Source of the DNA: Gemmatimonadota bacterium
GTDB taxonomy: Bacteria > Latescibacterota > UBA2968 > UBA8231
NCBI GenBank assembly: GCA_026706505.1
Contig: JAPOYQ010000686.1
Location: 1 to 5,429 of the forward strand
Direction: 5' to 3'
Length of the DNA stretch: 5,429 nucleotides
Each line of letters starts with the position of its first letter. The first letter of the stretch is position 1. Of the stretch, positions 5,274 to 5,429 are shown one piece after another. The translations under genes were made by a program, and so were the position numbers. The notes under the pieces are model-generated. The model did not search any database and was not told the origin of the DNA. It saw only the letters and a program-made list of their open reading frames with translations.

Positions 5274-5429
5274 ATGTCTGCTACTAGTTGGCGGGATCAC
5301 CCCTGGGCGGGTGTTTTTCCCGCGACGCTGTGCCCCTTCCACGCCGACGAGTCGATTGACGAAGAGGGACTGCGAGACTATATCGCCGAATTAGCCGCGG
5401 TTGATGGCGTCGATGGCTTGACCTGCAAT
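5274..5429 (+). CDS. DapA/dihydrodipicolinate synthase-family aldolase or lyase, 3' end outside window
   Basis: The frame opens at 5274 and is open for exactly 52 codons to the right edge. Residues 13-22 (GVFPATLCPF) followed by DESIDEEGLRDYIAEL (25-40) and DGVDGLTCN (44-52) are the first strand, first helix and second strand of the class I aldolase (beta/alpha)8 barrel of the DapA family. The family usually has TPF at the end of strand one; here it is Cys20-Pro-Phe. The catalytic Tyr and Schiff-base Lys lie beyond the window, so activity cannot be judged. Known members make dihydrodipicolinate or cleave 2-keto acids such as 2-keto-3-deoxygluconate or N-acetylneuraminate. Being single, divergent from a sugar-acid-type enolase-superfamily gene and outside any lysine gene context here, a catabolic role is more likely than true DapA, but this is inference. 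Confidence 0.85.
   Translation, partial: MSATSWRDHPWAGVFPATLCPFHADESIDEEGLRDYIAELAAVDGVDGLTCN

Overview
The window is GC-rich bacterial DNA with dense, short-spaced genes. No RNA gene, insertion sequence, CRISPR array or phage gene was seen. No taxonomic marker is present. GC content and gene families would fit a proteobacterium or one of the uncultured marine or sponge-associated lineages rich in enolase-superfamily and DapA-family genes, but this is only an impression.

Layout. Positions 1-311 (minus) hold the first 103 codons of a small membrane protein of unknown function that runs off the left edge. Positions 364-3653 (minus) hold a compact three-gene operon, transcribed in the order circularly permuted ATP-grasp protein (2217-3653), alpha-E protein (1242-2216), transglutaminase-like protein (364-1245). 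The first junction has zero spacing and the second is a 4-base ATGA overlap, so translation is very probably coupled. Positions 3654-3870 are a non-coding leader or intergenic region with an AT-rich island that is the best promoter candidate for the operon. Positions 3871-5124 (minus) encode an atypical enolase-superfamily (mandelate racemase-like) protein. Positions 5125-5273 are a divergent intergenic region with back-to-back -35-like hexamers and a perfect 6-6-6 palindrome over one of them. From 5274 (plus) the first 52 codons of a DapA/dihydrodipicolinate synthase-family protein run off the right edge.

How they may work together. The ATP-grasp/alpha-E/transglutaminase trio is a recurrent bacterial gene set, predicted in the literature to ligate and process peptides or to modify proteins, often beside the proteasome-like peptidase Anbu. 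No Anbu gene lies in this window. The enolase-superfamily gene and the DapA-family gene are divergently transcribed from a shared control region. That pairing recalls acid-sugar catabolism (dehydratase plus 2-keto-3-deoxy acid aldolase). However, the enolase-fold protein appears to lack a standard third metal ligand and the usual His or Lys base, so its reaction is open.
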